DNA of 64,000 nt from Bugulina stolonifera. Lineage: Eukaryota; Bryozoa; Gymnolaemata; Cheilostomatida; Bugulidae. A program made the translations under genes and the position numbers. Within the stretch, counting starts at the first letter, position 1. Every line of letters begins with the position of its first letter. The notes beneath the pieces were generated by a model that worked only from the letters and a program-made list of their open reading frames with translations, did not search any database and was not told the origin of the DNA. The stretch lies in contig OW285195.1 in NCBI GenBank assembly GCA_935421135.1, positions 13,716,158 to 13,780,157 of the forward strand, in the 5' to 3' direction. Positions 1-13,431 of the stretch are shown one piece after another.

Positions 1-380
1 ACTCACAATATCATTACTTAAATATAACATGCTTTTGAAAGTTATGGGCATGCATACACCATTGTTTTATCATAGATCCATTAGCTGTCCACATTGAATT
101 TGATTCTAATTACAATATAAAAGGGTTGGTGGCAACCAGAATAATATATACATTTATCTTAACTAAAATCAGGTAGTAGTTAGACCATAACAACTACTGC
201 TACTATACTGATTGTTTCTGATATTCTCCAAGGACAGATAGCTCCGCCAATAGCAAAGAATCAAAAAGTTTATCTTACAAATACTGTATTCGTTTTATGA
301 TAAAGTTGGAATTGTCCGACCCCACTCCATATATCGGTTGCATAGATCAAGTTCTAAGAAAAAAACTCTAAAAGTACAGG
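1..380. other. 3' flank of the CNK-like gene
   Basis: AT-rich sequence downstream of the minus-strand stop codon at 381. It would hold the 3' UTR of the CNK-like gene. I see no separate coding signal in it. Confidence 0.4.
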
Positions 381-3300
381 CTATAGATGGGTAACCGTTT
401 GTTTATACTTCTGCCTAGTAAATATTGTGTTGCTTCCCGATGAGCTATGATTTGAGGAGCTTGCTGAGCTACGACCTGCATCCGTAATTCCCTGGGAACA
501 TAGTCTAAAGTTTTCAAAGTCTGGAGTTAAGGTTTGCCTATTGTCATCATAGCCCTTGTCTACCATATCATCATCTGACATGCAAGTATGGGGGTGATTT
601 CTACCCGCCCGCATTATAATGGTAGAGCTGTCCGTTGATGATACCATACTATCCTGATAGTCTGGGTATCGTGAGAGGAAGTCGTATAGGTTTGATTGTG
701 ACGTATTGCCTAGTAGAGTCTCAATATCAGCTAGTTCATGTTCCAGGGCCTGCAAATAATAACACACCACCATGAGCTTATGGTTGCCTTGTTGCACATG
801 CAAAACATGTTAAATCCCAAAAGAATTATTCCATTTTGTAGTTGTCTACTCCACAGACTTATAATTTTACGATGCAAACACTCAAAATATTTCTATGAAT
901 ACTTTCCATTGCACAGCATTACAAATTAAATTCTCTACTAAGGTTGTGATAAGAATAAATATTACCTGCTTCTGCCTTTCCTTAGAACGTAACTGGAACA
1001 CCTTTCTGTTCAAAGTGGAGTTCTTACGCGTGAAGCCGGCAGAGGCTAGTGACTTTCGTAGTTGTGATTGTCGCCTGGTGTCCGAGTCGTTACCAATAAG
1101 GTCAAGGTCAGCATCCCTGATTGAGGTCACTAGGTGACGAAGGGCAAGGTTGGTATCTATGTGTGACTTGAGTCTACCTGGAGCATGGATACTACTCTTC
1201 TTTGGACGGATTGCTACCACTGAGTTCACTGTAGATAGAAGAAAAACATACTTAGAAGGTTTTGACGCCCATTTCATGTAGCTACATGATTTGTAGCATT
1301 GAATCAACAGCAATAAAAAATTGATTATAGTTTGGAGTTGTTTCCCCAATATGACTGATGTGTACTGGACAGTTCTGATGTTGATTACATAATATTATAT
1401 AGCTTGTAAGCAATGTCTAGCAATAGTAAGATTGCTGTGATGATATAAGAAAAGCAGTTCACACAGTCAAATACACAGAGATTAGAGTTATCTGTAGTAT
1501 ATCATAGGCCAGTATACAAATATACTGCAAATAGTAAATATAGTAGCATAATAATAATGTACATACTACTATCAATACAACACTCAATTAAACAAACTAC
1601 TATTCATAACATTAGTAATGTATGAGCAATGGACTGCCATAGCCTGAGCCCACCACTATCCAAAACAAGAGGTGGGTATATTGCCCAACAAATGACTCAC
1701 ACAATAAATTGAAGGATATAGAACCCAAGCTGACGCTGCCATGTCATGAGTTATGAGACATACTGGCTCTTTGTGTAATTGTAGAATAACTACTTTTAGT
1801 GTAATAGCCTAGAACAATGTGTAATATTAGCAGAGCTGGGTCCAAGTCATAGATTTGACTTGACTTGCCAAGTCAAGTCAAGTCACAAGTCGACTTGACT
1901 TGGACTTGCCAACCTGATGACTTGACTTGACTTTGACTTGCGCATCAATGTGACTTGACTTGACTTGGACACATGAATGACTTGTGATTTTGACTTGACT
2001 TTGACTTGCACATCAATGTGACTTGACTTGACTTGGACACATGAATGACTTGTGATTTTGACTTGGGTTCTGCCAAGTCAATCTGGCAAATAAAAATTTT
2101 GTCAATTGTCTACCTATTTATCATTTGTACTAGGTCAGTGCTACTAGCAGCACTCAGAGTATATCAAGGTTAGCTATGAGGATACACAATTCAGACAATA
2201 TCTAGGCTGTGTGTACGTGAGACTACACAACGACAATGCATAGTCACAAGTACACACAGTGCAAGTATTGTAAGTGTAGCCTAGGTGTGGTGTAAGTAGT
2301 GAATATAATGTACAGTGCAATAATTACTAGAGTTAAATTGCAGGACTGGCCAGTGGACACTCTGTGCTGTACCATGTGCTGTTTACATGTTATGTAACAC
2401 TGCATCACCATTACAATATACAGTATATAATACTATATCAGGGGCGTTTCTAGAAAATTATCAAAGGGATGGCGAAATCAGCAGGCCGGGGGTCCAGGGC
2501 AGCGCCCCGGCCGCTGAAGCTGCTGAGCGCATTTCAGTGTCCAAAGCTGCATCCAGAGCTCATCTAAAAGACAAAACTGTGGTATTTCAAACAGCTCTTT
2601 TTTGGATGCCGGTGAAAAATATTGTCAAAATGGACGAGTAATCTATGTCAGGCATAGTAATCCCCAGACATCGAATTATGCAAACCTCAGTGCTTCATCA
2701 ATATATTTTAGACGACCTTGTATGTATGAACAGAGTGCATGCAGCTAATTCTTCCTAGTGCCACAAAAAAATTCTCGCCTAGACATAGGCTGATCATTTA
2801 TCATAGGAGTTGCCTTGGCCTGTTCAACCTTTCTAAGGAGTTTCCCTCTGTTTACTATAAACCAGCCAAGTATTATAGGAAGGGTAACTTTTGGAATGAT
2901 AATGTGTCTAGATTTAATCATGCGGTATAGACAGACAGATTAGATACGGGCTAAAGTATATTGGTTGTTCAGTTTGGTTAGATAATTCAGTTTACATGTA
3001 GGGCCTACATACTTCCAAGCACTGATTACAATTATAAAAGTTCTACGACTGCAGTAGGCGTATATTATGTAGGCTGGTATTTATTGCAATACAAAACCAT
3101 GTTTAACACAACTTATAGTTGGAATACACCAAATGTGTTCTTTACTAATTACGAGAAATTAAGATATAAATGCAAATATATCCAGACCAGACTATTGAGT
3201 ATTCAAATATGAGATAGGTCTATATCATATTCAAAACCTAAAGAGAGCAAGACAAGCGGTTACAAAAAGATTATCCGAGTATTATCAAGATATACATGTA

Positions 3301-6300
3301 AATATATCCAGACCTTTTAAAGACTAGTAAGTATTCAAATATAAAATAGGTCTACATCATATTCAAAACCTAAAGAGAGCAAGACAAGCGGTTACAAAAA
3401 GATTATCCGAGTATTATCAAGATATACATGTAAATATATCCAGACCTTTTAAAAACTAGTAAGTATTCAAATATAAAATAGGTCTATATTATATCCAAAA
3501 CCTAAAGAGAACAAGGCAAGTGGTTACAAACAGATTATCCAGGCATCGCACGTTACACCCGCTTAGGGGTGTAGCGAAACCACCTACCCCTACCCTACCC
3601 ACAAAACTGCCTACTCTACCCTACCCATACGAAACCACTTACCCTACCTTTGATACCACCTACCCTTCACTAAACAAGCCTTGAAGGCTTTAATAACAGA
3701 TAAGGATTATCCCTAAGGTTAGTCTACATCCACTCACCATCAAATCAATGAAAAAATTATAAAAATGCTAGTATGTTATCTATAATAGAAGCCAATATTA
3801 TTTATATTTACTTTTTATCTTCAGATTTTCTCTCTGCCTGAGTACTAGTAGATTATATCATAGCACAACTTTATTACGTTACTATAGAGAAGCGCATAAA
3901 GTCAGCCGTTAATCTAAGGCTAACATCAATACTTATCTTCTCCCTGAGTTCTTAAGTTGTGATGAATATACATAAGGGTCACCACAGTGACAGTTAGTAG
4001 TAGTTTTAGTTTACTTCTTATATATTATTATTATTATTATAATAAAAGTTGTTTTTAAAATTTATTATTACTATTATTATTAACATCATTAAACAATTCA
4101 ATAAAACAAATACCTATTTTTAATTAGTAATTTTTGTTGTTTTTTATCGCTTTAATTACACAATTGGCTTATTGGTTTACTAGCATAAGCTGTACAACAA
4201 CTAAAATAATACAATACAACAATATGAATATTTATTAATTTTAATTTAGTATTATTATTAACAATAATATTAAATTAATAATTATTCATATTGTATTATT
4301 GTAGTTGTTGTACAGCTTATGCTAGTAAACCAATAAGCAAATTGTGTAATTAAAGTGATAAAAAACAACAAAAATTACTAATTATATTATAAATAATTAT
4401 TACTAATTCAGTAATTGATATTTATATTATCAATTATTATTAATATTTATCAAATTAAAATTATAATTATTAATTATTCTTATTGATTATATTATTTTAT
4501 TATCAGTAGTATTAGACTACTTCTACTACAACAAAAGTCACTAGTCAGTTATATATCATGTGGACACAAAATGTTGCATTCTCACTTCAAAAAGTCAAGT
4601 AGATATTAGTAGTGGCAGCAAATTTGCCATAAAACTCTCAATCAAACGAAGAATGGTAGTTTTTTCTATGCTACTCACAACGATTGAGAGAAGGATCAAG
4701 TTAGCAAAGATTTGGTATACTAAACTCTATGAAATAGGTATCGTGGGTGACACAACTTTCCATTTTAGACGGTGCACACAGGCTATTGCTGGTTGCCCTG
4801 ACAACCAGCAAGGCTAAATACAATGTAGTACATAATCCGTTTTGACTTTTGGTTAGTGCAAAGGGGGGTCGCACGACTCCTGCGACAATAGCTAGAAACG
4901 CCCTTGTATATGACCAGTCTCGACTGTAGTGCCAATAATACTACTTATATAGACTAGTTCTTTACCATGATTGCATAACATACATGTACATGCCCTGCTA
5001 CACCTTGGCATAGGTTTTTCATGGATTGGGGTGCCTACTAAATGAAAAAAATGATGTTTTGGAAAATGTAAAATTTTTTGAAGTTGTCTTCCACTTGACT
5101 TGCATTTCGATTTGACTTGACTTTGACTTGACTTGTGACTTGCATGACAGCTGACTTGACTTGACTTGACTTGAGGCATCACTGACTTGACTTCGACTTG
5201 ACTTGCCTTCAAAATTTTCGAAGTTACTTGACTTGACTTGAGGCAGCACTGACTTGACTTCGACTTGACTTGCCTCCAAAATTTTAGAAATGACTTGACT
5301 TGTTGACTTGCAAGTCGACTTGGACCCGACTCTGAATATTAGTAGAATAAACTTCAACTAGTGCTCCAGATTTCCATTTGAACTAACATCAATGAAACTA
5401 GCCTGCTAGTGACATTAAATGACAACTCCCTAAGACACAGCTTTCGTATAATAGGCTTATGATAAAAAGACAGGAGCAAAGAACAAAGTTTCATTTAAAC
5501 TTTAATCACTAACACTTTTTGTTTTCCAACACTGACCAATCACAGACTTCCCCATACCATATCGACTAATCGCAGACCACATAACATATCAGCGAATTAA
5601 ACCACTCACCTGACTCATCACAGATGCTAGATGACTCAGTATCGTCTGAGTCGGAGTAGGCGTGACTAGTACGACTACTATAACCACTGTTAACATCTAT
5701 ACCAGAGGAGCTGGCGCTGCTCCCAGACACAGGGTTGGCTGCAGGTTCGTACTCTATAGCTGCCAGAGAGAGATAATTCATCCAGACATGTTTTTCCTTC
5801 TCTGTCTTACATCTGAAGTAGAAGGTAGTACCTTCATTGTGTACTTTGAATGCTCTGCAATATACAGCAACCAATCACAAGCAAGCAAAGAATCAAACTC
5901 AAACCTGATGAAGTGCAATTTTATGTGAATCACCTAATACTGTTGGTAAACTTTACAGAGATATACTTTGGCTAAAAACTCCAGGTGGCACACTTTTCTA
6001 ATATATCTCTCTGCGTATTAATAGATATGAAAATTGTAGTAGGAGAATCTGTCTCTCATCTGGTTCCCACTTTAACCTTATCTGTTCTACGCATGCTACG
6101 AGTTTACTATTGATGTCTAAAGGAGGCCACAAAGTAGCATATCCCATATAAGAGAGAGGTCAAGTCAGATAGAATACTAACCACCGAGTTCTATAAACGC
6201 TGACATGTAAGTTGATAACAATGAATATAAGCAGTTGTCTGCGAAGAAGTAAAAGAAGTCAGCTACAGCTAACCAAGTTCCTCATTGCAGTCAGGGAGAA

Positions 6301-9066
6301 GGCAAAGTAAACAATGAGAAAATCTAAAACGCACAATGCCTTGAGCTAAGAGCTAATAAGCAGTAGATTAGGGATCTTATATTCATAACTAAATATTTAC
6401 TGTCCTAACAGAGCTTAAGTAACTGGAGTATTATACCAGGAAGCCTCTGGGATTCTTTAGTCCAGGAAATACATGGAAACTTTGACCACAGTAAATGAGG
6501 TGCCAAATGATGTCAATTATTGGGGGTCTGCGCAGCTACAGGAGTAGTTGGCTACCCCCACCCTCTCCCCCGATGATCTAGTTTAGGGGTTTAGGAAATT
6601 TTAATTTTTGAGCAAAACAATTTCAAATGAAATTATTCCCCTTACTAAGTATGGGTACAACAAATCGTACTGGAAAATCATCATTTACAGATTTAATGAT
6701 AATTTCATAGGTCGGCACTCAACGAAGCTATCATCGTACCGCAAGTCTTGTAAATATGCCAGCTGTAGTATGTATGGTGTACTACGTGCATTACTAACAC
6801 ATGTTATAGATCATGTAGAGTAGGTCTAGCTGAATTATGCATACTTGTAATGTAGTTTGTATATATTAAACTGGTGTACAATGTACAATGTATATCTTCC
6901 AAGATTGACGGTGTTTATCTGACGCAATGTAGTGACTAATGTCAGCACAACTCTGTCAGATTAGTTCACAGAATAACGTAGGAGTTGAGTCAATCTGATA
7001 AGTAGACATAGTTACACGTCTAGCAGTCTGTATGTGTGCTCAGTAGTCTGTCTGTACGTCCAGTAGTTAGTCTATGCGTCCAGTAGTGTGTCTGTGTGAC
7101 CAGTAGTCTGTCTGTACGTCCAGTAGTTAGTCTATGCGTCCAGTAGTCTGTCTGTGCGACCAGTAGTCTGTCTGTGCGTTCAGTAGCCTGTCTGTATGCT
7201 CCGCGGTATAAGTGTGACATGAAAATAATTATAATATAATGTAGACGGGTACATTTCACACCTACCCTTCTTTCCTCGTCTCTTTAGCTTCGGAAACAGT
7301 GAACGCGGGTAAGCATATTCTGCTAGTGGCTACAGTGTCCTGTAAATTAACAAACACACCATTTAACAGTCTATACATAGTACATACATGTTACCCTATG
7401 ACTAAAGAAAGAGTTGATATTACCAGTCAAATCAAGTTTTGATAAGCTTTGGGTTTGAAAAAAGCAGCCTACCAGCCTACACGTATCAAGAGGTATGGGA
7501 TCCATAATAGTATTCATATCTAATCACCTCTATATCTATGGCCATATTATCCTTTAGATACCAAACAACAGATGGTGGGTGAACATATGCATGTCAAATT
7601 ATCATACTACATTCCCTTATTCTAAGGATCCTATTGGACGCTGAAAGGAGGAAGTAGGAATTGATGACTAAACGCAAGGACAGCATATTATCTACCTCCT
7701 GTTAGGTTTACACTATAACTGCACTCTGATAATGTGAATAATCAGTAAAATTAAACTAATTACAGCTGATCAAGCATCCCACAAACAAATATTTCTGTAA
7801 TATAACTTGGGTGAAATTTCTGGGTTTTGTAGAAATTGAAAAGTTGCAATATATTGCAACAATCTGTTGTGTAGTAGAATAAATCAACTAGCACAATATT
7901 CATGTACATGTAACATCAATACTTGCACAAAAATGTAGGCCTATGTGGGCTACATATTGTCCAAACGCAGGAATGTTTTTACCGAAAATTTAGTATAATT
8001 ACATGTATGTCACTGTGACTGGTAACAGTCACATGGAAACTACATGTATATATTTTGTTTTATGGTAACTATAATAATGTCAGATCAATCTATTGTGTAC
8101 ACGTACCATCTTATCGACATAGACATAGAGATCTGTGTTTTTCAGTACACACCATTTGGAGCACTTCTCCCATTGTTTCTTACGAGGCTTCTTAGTGTAG
8201 AGCCAGCCCTCATAAGTTCCAACCCCCAGATCAACACATGATATTCTCCGCACTACAGAAGAAGAGAGAGAGGAAATAGCTAACACACATTATATGAGTT
8301 ACCAATCAAAGGGATGACAACTCCATGTAAGTCATGCATTATCCTTATAAGCAACCAGGAAATTTAATTAATTAATTTACATGTAATATAATACTAGCAG
8401 TGGTAAACACAAACTTCCCAATTTATACAGTGAAATATGTAGACTTGAAAACTAGCTTACGACCTACATAGCTCTGCTAACACTGCGCAGGTACAGTTAT
8501 ATTGTACCTACATCTACATGTATATCATAACAACCTACTAGCTGAGGTTACTCCTACTATGACATACATATCTACATGTACAAGCATACTGTACATTCAT
8601 ATAATAATGTAGCCATTCTCTGCTAACATCTGTGATCTGTATACTGATTGATAGATAAACTTGACCTTTCTATACAAATAATGATCATGGAAGGCATGAA
8701 AAGTCTACAGGTGCTGATAAATTGCTGTTATATTTAGACTTTGATGAGATGAGAGTTTTATAAACAAACTACAATGTAGATACATGATTCACCTGCAACC
8801 TGTGGGAAGTATTAGGGCTACCTACTATATATGATTAGTAGTACATGTAACAGTACTCAGTGGTAAACTTACACGAGGGTTTGGGTTTTGTTCTAGATTT
8901 TATAGAGTTGACGCCCCCGCCAATAGCCCTAGGTTTACGATACACTACGGTTTCCTGTTCATCATCCTCGGCTATGATATCAGGAAGCAATGATGGACCA
9001 GCTCCATCCTGATTGGTCGCTTTTCTGTAGGACAGGCTTTTCTTCATTTCTCTATCAGCAACAGGC
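381..9066 (-). CDS. CNK/IPCEF1-family PH-domain scaffold protein (C-terminal part)
   Basis: Six minus-strand exons join in phase: 8873-9066, 8107-8252, 7266-7339, 5610-5854, 966-1228 and 381-749 (stop at 381). The second exon carries a RRISCVDLG start followed by EGWLYTKK, the hallmark entry to the PH domain of connector enhancer of KSR (CNK) and its relative IPCEF1. The third has LPAFTVSEAKETRK. The fourth has AFKVHNEGTTFYF and the invariant PH helix Trp in HVWMNYL, then a Ser/Asp-rich acidic linker. The last two exons are basic and then helical (ALEHELADIE). Family members scaffold Ras/Raf or Arf-GEF signalling at membranes. The SAM, CRIC and PDZ exons of full CNK were not found. The first exon enters in phase 2, so an upstream exon must exist. 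The gene is therefore partial here, or an IPCEF1-like short form. Introns hold a transposon stack and a 20-bp tandem repeat. Confidence 0.82.
3177..3540. repeat. ~130-bp tandem repeat, about 2.8 copies
   Basis: Units begin near the CCAGACC words at 3182, 3308 and 3440, giving periods of 126 and 132 bp. Each contains AAGAGAGCAAGACAAG or a close variant and GATTATCC. The second and third units are closest. It lies inside the nested element at 2439-4906. Confidence 0.85.
4121..4385. repeat. Long inverted repeat (hairpin), arms ~110 bp
   Basis: The left arm (4121 to about 4232) starts TAATTAGTAATTTTTGTTG. The right arm (about 4272-4385) is its near-perfect reverse complement, ending CAAAAATTACTAATTA. 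The spacer is about 40 AT-rich bases. The arms share the word CATAAGCTGTACAACAACTA. The structure resembles a snap-back MITE and is a third nesting level inside 2439-4906. No clear target duplication. Confidence 0.8.
7020..7200. repeat. 20-bp minisatellite, about 9 units
   Basis: Variants of a 20-bp unit ending in CCAGTAGT, with CTGTCTGT or TAGTCTATG cores, run in tandem. Two 20-mers alternate locally to give a higher-order period. It is intronic in the CNK-like gene, and the minus-strand frame across it is only repeat translation. Confidence 0.85.
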
Positions 9067-10167
9067 CTACAGTGTACATGTATGTATATTATAATACAGC
9101 AACACATGCATATAACATCATATTATTATATTTTATGTTAATATACTATACTATAATAGATAATACAGTATACATATAATAGAGAACAAGATGAATGTCG
9201 AGGTGTAGGCTGCGCAAGAAGAAAAACAGGAACAGTGCTATTTAATAGAACTGCGTCCCGTAGGCCGTGTACACACTATGATGTAATCAAACACAGTTTT
9301 ATCTACTATGTTATATAAAAACACACTTAAAACTCTACGATATAGCCTAAAACCATAGCAAGATACGCTGACAAGATATTGGTAAATATTATATTTGGCT
9401 ATTAAAAATGCAGATCTCTTTAGATCTTTGCTTTCTTACCTGGGATTAAAATTGGTTAGTTTTTTTATCAAAATTCATATCATATAATTCTGAAATAATA
9501 AACCACAACGTAAACCAACACTACAAAATTTATATTCTCCATATACATGTACATGCTGATGACTTGTCTCTAGTCAAACAGCCAGAGAAATTTAGAATTT
9601 AGAACGTTATGCAATAAGAGGAACAGAACAATAGGGCTATCAGTTGACTACAACACTACTGTATGTTGTGACTAGTTGACATTATGTAACAGTAATCTAT
9701 TTACTACACAACACATTGTCTACAATAATTACAACAGTTAGTGCTATTACAGAATATACTTCTAGATCCTTGTTTCTAAACAAGCATGGGGGGTGATATC
9801 TACCCACTAGCATAGCTTGACATGTCAATAATCAACCAATTATAATAACAATAATATAGAATAGGCACCTAGATAAGGGGAAAATTTTGACTTTGAAAAG
9901 CTGGCAATAAGTTTAATTCAGTACAGATGGTTGACTTGAGAAACAAAGCATGAGCTGTAAGCAGGAGTTGAATAATGGAAACATACATGTAGTGTATGAT
10001 GCCTGACAAACCCCAGCTTTCTATACTACTAGCTATGACTTATTATATCCTTTACAATATGAAAGTATTGATCCATAATATGTAATAGAGACCTGCATAT
10101 TGTATTATGAGGGGTATATTGTTTGAATAGTGAAAATGGGGGTAATACAATATACATCTAGTTTCAG

Positions 10168-10345
10168 ATACTTGGATATTGACAAGTCAGGAGTATATGA
10201 AGATGAGAGCTTTAGTCAAAGACCATCAATTAGTCCACAACTTCAAGTAGCTTTGGTTACACTGATTATCATGTTAGTTATCCACTATCTACAGATGTAT
10301 GCTGCTAATAACAATGTTAGGCCTGAAAATGTAACAACCTCCTAG
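10168..10345 (+). other. Possible terminal exon encoding a membrane-anchored tail
   Basis: After a plausible acceptor (GTTTCAG at 10161-10167) the frame runs open for 58 codons to TAG at 10343-10345. It contains a hydrophobic stretch (VALVTLIIMLVIHYL) between a polar Ser/Gln-rich segment and a short polar tail. The composition is more protein-like than neighbouring spurious frames, but no upstream exon or homologue is recognised. It may be chance. Confidence 0.22.
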
Positions 10346-13300
10346 ATAATAATATATTACTTGCAGAAGTTAGACAGAACACTAGATAATTACAATAAGA
10401 TAGTTACTTTTAATAATAACAACTGAATTTACTCACCTGACAAAGATAAGGTATAAAACCTCACATCTGCTGACTTTGGATGCTGTCAGTGGTATGAAAG
10501 CTGCTGTTAATGTGACTCATTCAGCTGCTAAAGTCCAAAGTTGATTCACAGACTTATTACACAGCAAATCTATCAATATAAACACATGGCTTACAATCAC
10601 ATCATTATAATAGTCCATTATACACTGCTCCAAGCATTCTACCACACTTATTACAAACATGATCACAACTCAAGGTCTAAACCCAGGAAGGCTAACAAGA
10701 ACTTTAGAGCACAAGCTACTTTACTCCATTCTATATTGTCGACACAACTTATCAAAAGGAGGTTGAAATTGTTTAGAATTTAGCTATCACGACTTTCATC
10801 AAAAATTAAAAACAAAATACTCAGCAAATGCGTGAAAGCTAGTCTATGCACTTGAATACAAGAACACAAAATTTACAATGGGTATGTTTTCAGTCTGAGT
10901 AGCAGTCAGTGTTGCAACTTTTTAAATATTAATTAGTAAATTCATGTCAGATATTAATGATCTGCTTAAAAACAGTTCCTACCACAAAAATTATATGTTT
11001 ATAATTAACAGGTGTCAGTAGAAGTAATTTCGTAGTAAGTAGCTACATGAGTAGTAATAGTAGATAATGTACTACTGTGCTACTGAACAGCTCAGCTCTA
11101 TCTAATCTTACTCACTGTAAGGTTCATATCTAAATACCAGTCAATCCAAGCGAGGATGTTGGCTGATTCAGCTACTTCCTCTTATATTTATACAGCCCCC
11201 CCCCCCCCTCCCCTAAGACACTTTGTTTATATAAACACAGAATGCAGGCTAAACTGTATTTGTACTATCATCATCTAAATAGCCTTTGATTTAGCTAATC
11301 AATTCAGCATCACATGATAAATATAATGGTTTCTTTACAAGCAGTGCTTGCATATGATTTGTGTAATAGTGTTTGTTATTAGTATACAAGTAATCATTAA
11401 AAGCCCTGTCACTTTGATTATGTGGACATGTGCACAAAATGAACTCATTCTATTACAGAGTGTGAAATAATAGTAGCAATCTACATAGTATATCTAGCTA
11501 GTATAATATATACCTGAAATCTACAATTAAATTCTCTGGATCTTATCACCTACATGTATCTGACAAAGCAGACTGTTCTGATTATGTAACTCAACATTGA
11601 AAAACAGAAAAATGAGCACATAACTCTAAACTACATTTAGCTGGGCTCCTACGGCCTTGGTAAGTTGTGGGCAAAATACTTGCCAAGGAGCAGGAGCAAA
11701 AATCTGTACTCGTCTGCTTAAAATTCCTGGGCAAGTACCACAATCCCTGGATATACATGTAGTTTGGATGCATATTATTTGAATAAAAATTATCTCTAAA
11801 AGACATCAAATTATCCATTGTAGTGCTAGTGGCTTTCAAAATATCTTCTCAATATCCTGACAAAATCTGGACACTTGGTAAGTATGATGAACAACATGTG
11901 ACCAACTCGCAAAAAAGTAGTTGATGTAAAATTACAATAAACTACTATAGAGCGATGATGGGAGAATCTTCTTAACATACGTCAAGAGGGTCCACGAGCT
12001 CGAAGCGGAAGTTTATCCACCAGTGACAGTCGGACGAATACAGGTCCGATGAATCACTGTATTACTCTTTGAATGAAAGCTGTATGATTTCGTTGAGCTA
12101 CTGAAACCTAAACTACATCAGGAAGTCTTCATTTAAGCAATAAAACAATCGATTAGAAAACTCTATGCTTGTCGACTTTGTGATTCCCCAGCTCTAATTC
12201 CATAAAGGTAAACAAGTATCGCCAATATAATATTTTCTCATACTTATTACATCATAGGCTAACCATATCACACAGATGCAACGGAGTGTGATAGAGATAC
12301 TAGATTAAGGCAGGTAGGCCTGCAATGAGATGAATTAACATTATTTTATAAACCATGTATCATTATGAGATTAGTATTCCAATTATAGTCAGAGTGAGCG
12401 CTGGCTAGTTCCTACTCCTTGGTTTCAACTAAGTATATAGCTTAAGTAGTGCCACTGTAAGAATTAGTAATCAATTAGAAATATTATTCTATTTTATTAG
12501 TTTTAGGAGTAGAATGAACTAGTCTGTAATGTCGTGTCCGATTTGACATCAAAACCCACTTGAAGGTCATAGAAAGCATCACAGCTGACGCAAATCCTAC
12601 AGGATAATGAAAGTGATCACACTGTCTCCAATTTACAACCAAGTGAAGGCTAACCCAACTATGGTTTACGATTATCACAAAAAATTCCTCAAGGACTTAT
12701 CAGTACATTAATTATAAACTTAACCATGATATCTGTAGAAACTGAAAATTGCTCATTAAAATTTGTAACAAATTACACAATTTTTTTGGGGGTTTTACAT
12801 TTACTATTTCATGATTGTTAGCTCATACATGGGATCTATAAAATAACTAATAAATATTAATACAATATTTATATTAGTAATTAAATAAAATTAAATACAC
12901 ACTTTGACATTGAGCACGACATTGTCATTACATATAACAATATAACTTTCATGATAATTATATTTTCAAAAAAACATAAATATTACTATGACTATAAAAT
13001 AATAATTATAATACAATAATATAATATAATAATCGCAACCATTAGATTTAAAGATTAATAATAATCATTCTATTCTACTTATATTATAATTATTTTCTAT
13101 TCTGTCATATGACATGATATCATTATAATCTATATCCATATCATCAGATCATCATCAGATCAAATCTTGTAAAAATTCAATCAATTTTAATCAATTAATT
13201 AAAATTGTAAAGACTAAGAGAAGAGTACAAGTACAAGTAAAAATAAAAATTCTAAAAGCACAGGTAGAAGTATAGTATCCAGGACACAACAAACCATAGG

Positions 13301-13431
13301 GTGTTTGCACTGCGTTGGGTACTGCTCTATGCACTGAAAAACCGGAAAAACTATCTGGCAGCTGTTGCCATTGCAAGTTTCACCTAACTAACAGTAATAA
13401 ACCAAGGTGAGTGTTTTTCACAAAAGATCGG

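Larger units (their letters stand above)
2439..4906. mobile_element. Second TIR element nested inside the hAT element
   Basis: The left end CAGGGGCGTTTCTAG is matched by an inverted right end (CAAGGGCGTTTCTAG on the minus strand), 14 of 15 identical. TATAT flanks both sides (2434-2438 and 4907-4911), a possible 5-bp target duplication, though it is weak evidence in AT-rich DNA. The inside holds a GC-rich patch just after the left end, a ~130-bp tandem repeat, a CCCTACC-rich patch and a long hairpin. Short ORFs (2387-2641, 4560-4817) match no transposase that I recognise. Superfamily not assigned. Confidence 0.65.
1831..5334. mobile_element. hAT-type non-autonomous DNA transposon with 8-bp TSD
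   Basis: The element begins CAGAGCTGGGTCCAAGTC and ends with the inverted copy (CAGAGTCGGGTCCAAGTC on the minus strand), 16 of 18 positions matching. It is flanked by a perfect 8-bp direct repeat AATATTAG at 1823-1830 and 5335-5342. A CAG-starting terminus plus an 8-bp duplication is the hAT signature. Both subterminal zones are arrays of CAAGTC/GACTTG words (about 1845-2085 and 5090-5325), as expected for transposase-binding repeats. The element's own sequence is only about 1.0 kb, because 2439-4906 is a second inserted element. No transposase ORF is visible, so it is non-autonomous. It sits in an intron of the CNK-like gene. Confidence 0.88.

Noticed and set aside
3555..3670. Interstitial telomere-like CCCTACC repeats
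   Set aside because: The units are irregular and do not match CCCTAA. They lie inside a transposon.
4892..5357. Minus-strand ORFs rich in Ser-Gln-Val-Lys
   Set aside because: They are translations of the CAAGTC subterminal repeats of the hAT element.
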